Shown here piece by piece: positions 4,466 through 5,325 of a stretch of DNA of 5,325 bases. Source of the stretch: Nitrospirales bacterium. Its GTDB lineage: Bacteria; Nitrospirota; Nitrospiria; Nitrospirales; UBA2166. Position 1 is the stretch's first letter; each line of letters starts with the position of its first letter. A program made the position numbers and the translations under genes. The stretch lies in NCBI GenBank assembly GCA_029261375.1, contig JAJDBL010000277.1, positions 1 through 5,325 of the forward strand. Direction: 5' to 3'. Under the pieces are notes generated by a model. The model had not been told where the DNA came from, made no database searches, and worked only from the letters and a program-made list of their open reading frames with translations.

Positions 4466-5325
4466 TCGCCGCCACTCAGCCAGATCATCAACGAACGGCA
4501 GCGCCGCTTGCCCAAAAGCGCAATCCTGAATTTCTCCAACTCCTCGCGTCACAGGGATTCTGTACACCCGAAGAGTGTGGCGACCTCCTGACGAAATGCA
4601 AAAACGATGCGTTTCGCGTACTTCTGCACTTGGCGTACGACATGGGCAATCCACGTCTCGGTGCCAACGGGAAACAAGAGCTTGGCAAGTTATGGGCGGA
4701 TACCTTGCAGGTGGCCTATGTCGATCTCAACACCACGTTAATCCAGCATGATCTCAACACGCTCTCCGAAGCGATGGCGCGAAAGTATCAGGTTGTCCCA
4801 TTATATGAATTTGGCGATGTCGTCACCACGGCCACCTCCGACCCCAGCAATCAGCAGGTCCGCCGAGAGGTCGCAACATTGATCGGCAAACGGGTCAACT
4901 TTGTCTTCGCGTTTCCAGACGAGCTGGATGATGCCATCGAGATTCATTTTGCATCCACCAGTGCGCTTCGCACCCTGATGAATCAGATCGCTGTCTCTTC
5001 CGATATCTCAACATTGGAGGATAACGGGTCAGACACCATCACCAATATTGCAGGGAACAACGCTATCGTGGAACTTGTTCGCGGCATCCTGGTTTTAGCG
5101 GTCAGGGAACGGGCAAGCGACATTCATATTGAGCCGTTTCAAGACATTAGCCTCGTCCGGTTTCGCATTGACGGCATTCTGCATGAACGCTTTCGGTTGG
5201 AAAAGGCAATCCACCTGCCATTGATTTCACGTTTGAAGATCATCGCCAATGTGGATATTACTGAACACCGTAAACCGCAGGATGGGCGTCTCAGTTTTGA
5301 CCTTGCAAGCCGATCGCTCGACGCC
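4462..5325 (+). CDS. PilB/GspE-family assembly ATPase (N-terminal part, runs off the window)
   Basis: Hexameric ATPases of this family power type IV pilus extension (PilB), type II secretion (GspE) or MSHA pili (MshE) from the cytoplasmic face of the inner membrane. The 288 visible residues begin at ATG 4462, with GGGAG (4449-4453) 8 bases upstream. Residues about 20-160 are the T2SSE_N/MshEN-type region (VAYVDLN 85-90, SEAMARKYQVVPL 102-114, ATSDPSN 124-130). The N2 domain follows, with ASDIHIEP (218-225), RFRIDG (233-238) and the long RLKIIANVDITEHRKPQDGR segment (257-276). Walker A, Walker B and any zinc-binding motif lie beyond the window. The RLGxxL-type cyclic-di-GMP signature expected in MshEN domains is not intact here. 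PilB, GspE and MshE cannot be told apart from this fragment, so no symbol is given. The upstream two-component genes share its operon. Confidence 0.93.
   Translation, partial: MIAATQPDHQRTAAPLAQKRNPEFLQLLASQGFCTPEECGDLLTKCKNDAFRVLLHLAYDMGNPRLGANGKQELGKLWADTLQVAYVDLNTTLIQHDLNTLSEAMARKYQVVPLYEFGDVVTTATSDPSNQQVRREVATLIGKRVNFVFAFPDELDDAIEIHFASTSALRTLMNQIAVSSDISTLEDNGSDTITNIAGNNAIVELVRGILVLAVRERASDIHIEPFQDISLVRFRIDGILHERFRLEKAIHLPLISRLKIIANVDITEHRKPQDGRLSFDLASRSLDA

Noticed and set aside
3917..4475. Minus-strand frames opposite the regulator, the 65-aa gene and the start of the ATPase gene
   Set aside because: They are antisense to overlapped genes with good ribosome binding sites and show no recognisable domain.

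Overview
The window carries two head-to-head gene groups. On the minus strand, reading leftward, is a piece of a flagellar operon: fliL, fliM and fliN, with fliN running off the left edge. On the plus strand, reading rightward, is a tightly overlapped group: a soluble receiver-histidine kinase hybrid, a single-domain response regulator, a 65-residue protein of unknown function, a possible 28-codon ORF, and the N-terminal part of a PilB/GspE-type secretion or pilus ATPase that runs off the right edge. The organism is a motile, Gram-negative-type bacterium of moderate G+C. The style of the fli genes, the sigma-54 promoter and the intergenic CTTCAGCC-type repeats make me think of Nitrospira (Nitrospirota). 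That assignment is recollection and inference and is not proven by the sequence.

Left half (1-2105, minus strand). fliL has a strong ribosome binding site. Just upstream is a near-consensus sigma-54 (-24/-12) promoter with exactly 10 bases between the GG and GC, so the fliLMN transcript probably starts about 30 bases before fliL. fliM and fliN are separated by 3 bases. The 182-base fliL-fliM gap is the odd part. It contains two copies of a 13-base repeat, an inverted copy of its core about 110-130 bases away, and a possible 26-codon leader ORF that ends 2 bases before the fliM start. fliM itself has no visible Shine-Dalgarno sequence.

Middle (2106-2634). This divergent region holds an unrecognised 95-codon minus-strand ORF with a TTG start and a good ribosome binding site, an odd 13-base palindrome upstream of the sigma-54 promoter, and the uncertain 5' end of the hybrid kinase gene. 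If the 95-codon ORF is not real, 2050-2634 is about 585 bases of regulatory or non-coding DNA.

Right half (2635-5325, plus strand). Every junction overlaps: kinase/regulator by 14 bases, regulator/65-aa protein by 17, and then two successive ATGA stop-start overlaps into the ATPase gene. The likely job is a phosphorelay in which the cytoplasmic hybrid kinase signals to the stand-alone regulator, with the pilus or secretion motor ATPase as a co-expressed target system. The 65-aa protein carries LSQDDI, close to the LSQDEV that starts the CheY-binding segment of FliM in the same window, so a docking role for the neighbouring receiver protein is conceivable but speculative. No tRNA, rRNA, CRISPR array or insertion sequence was seen.
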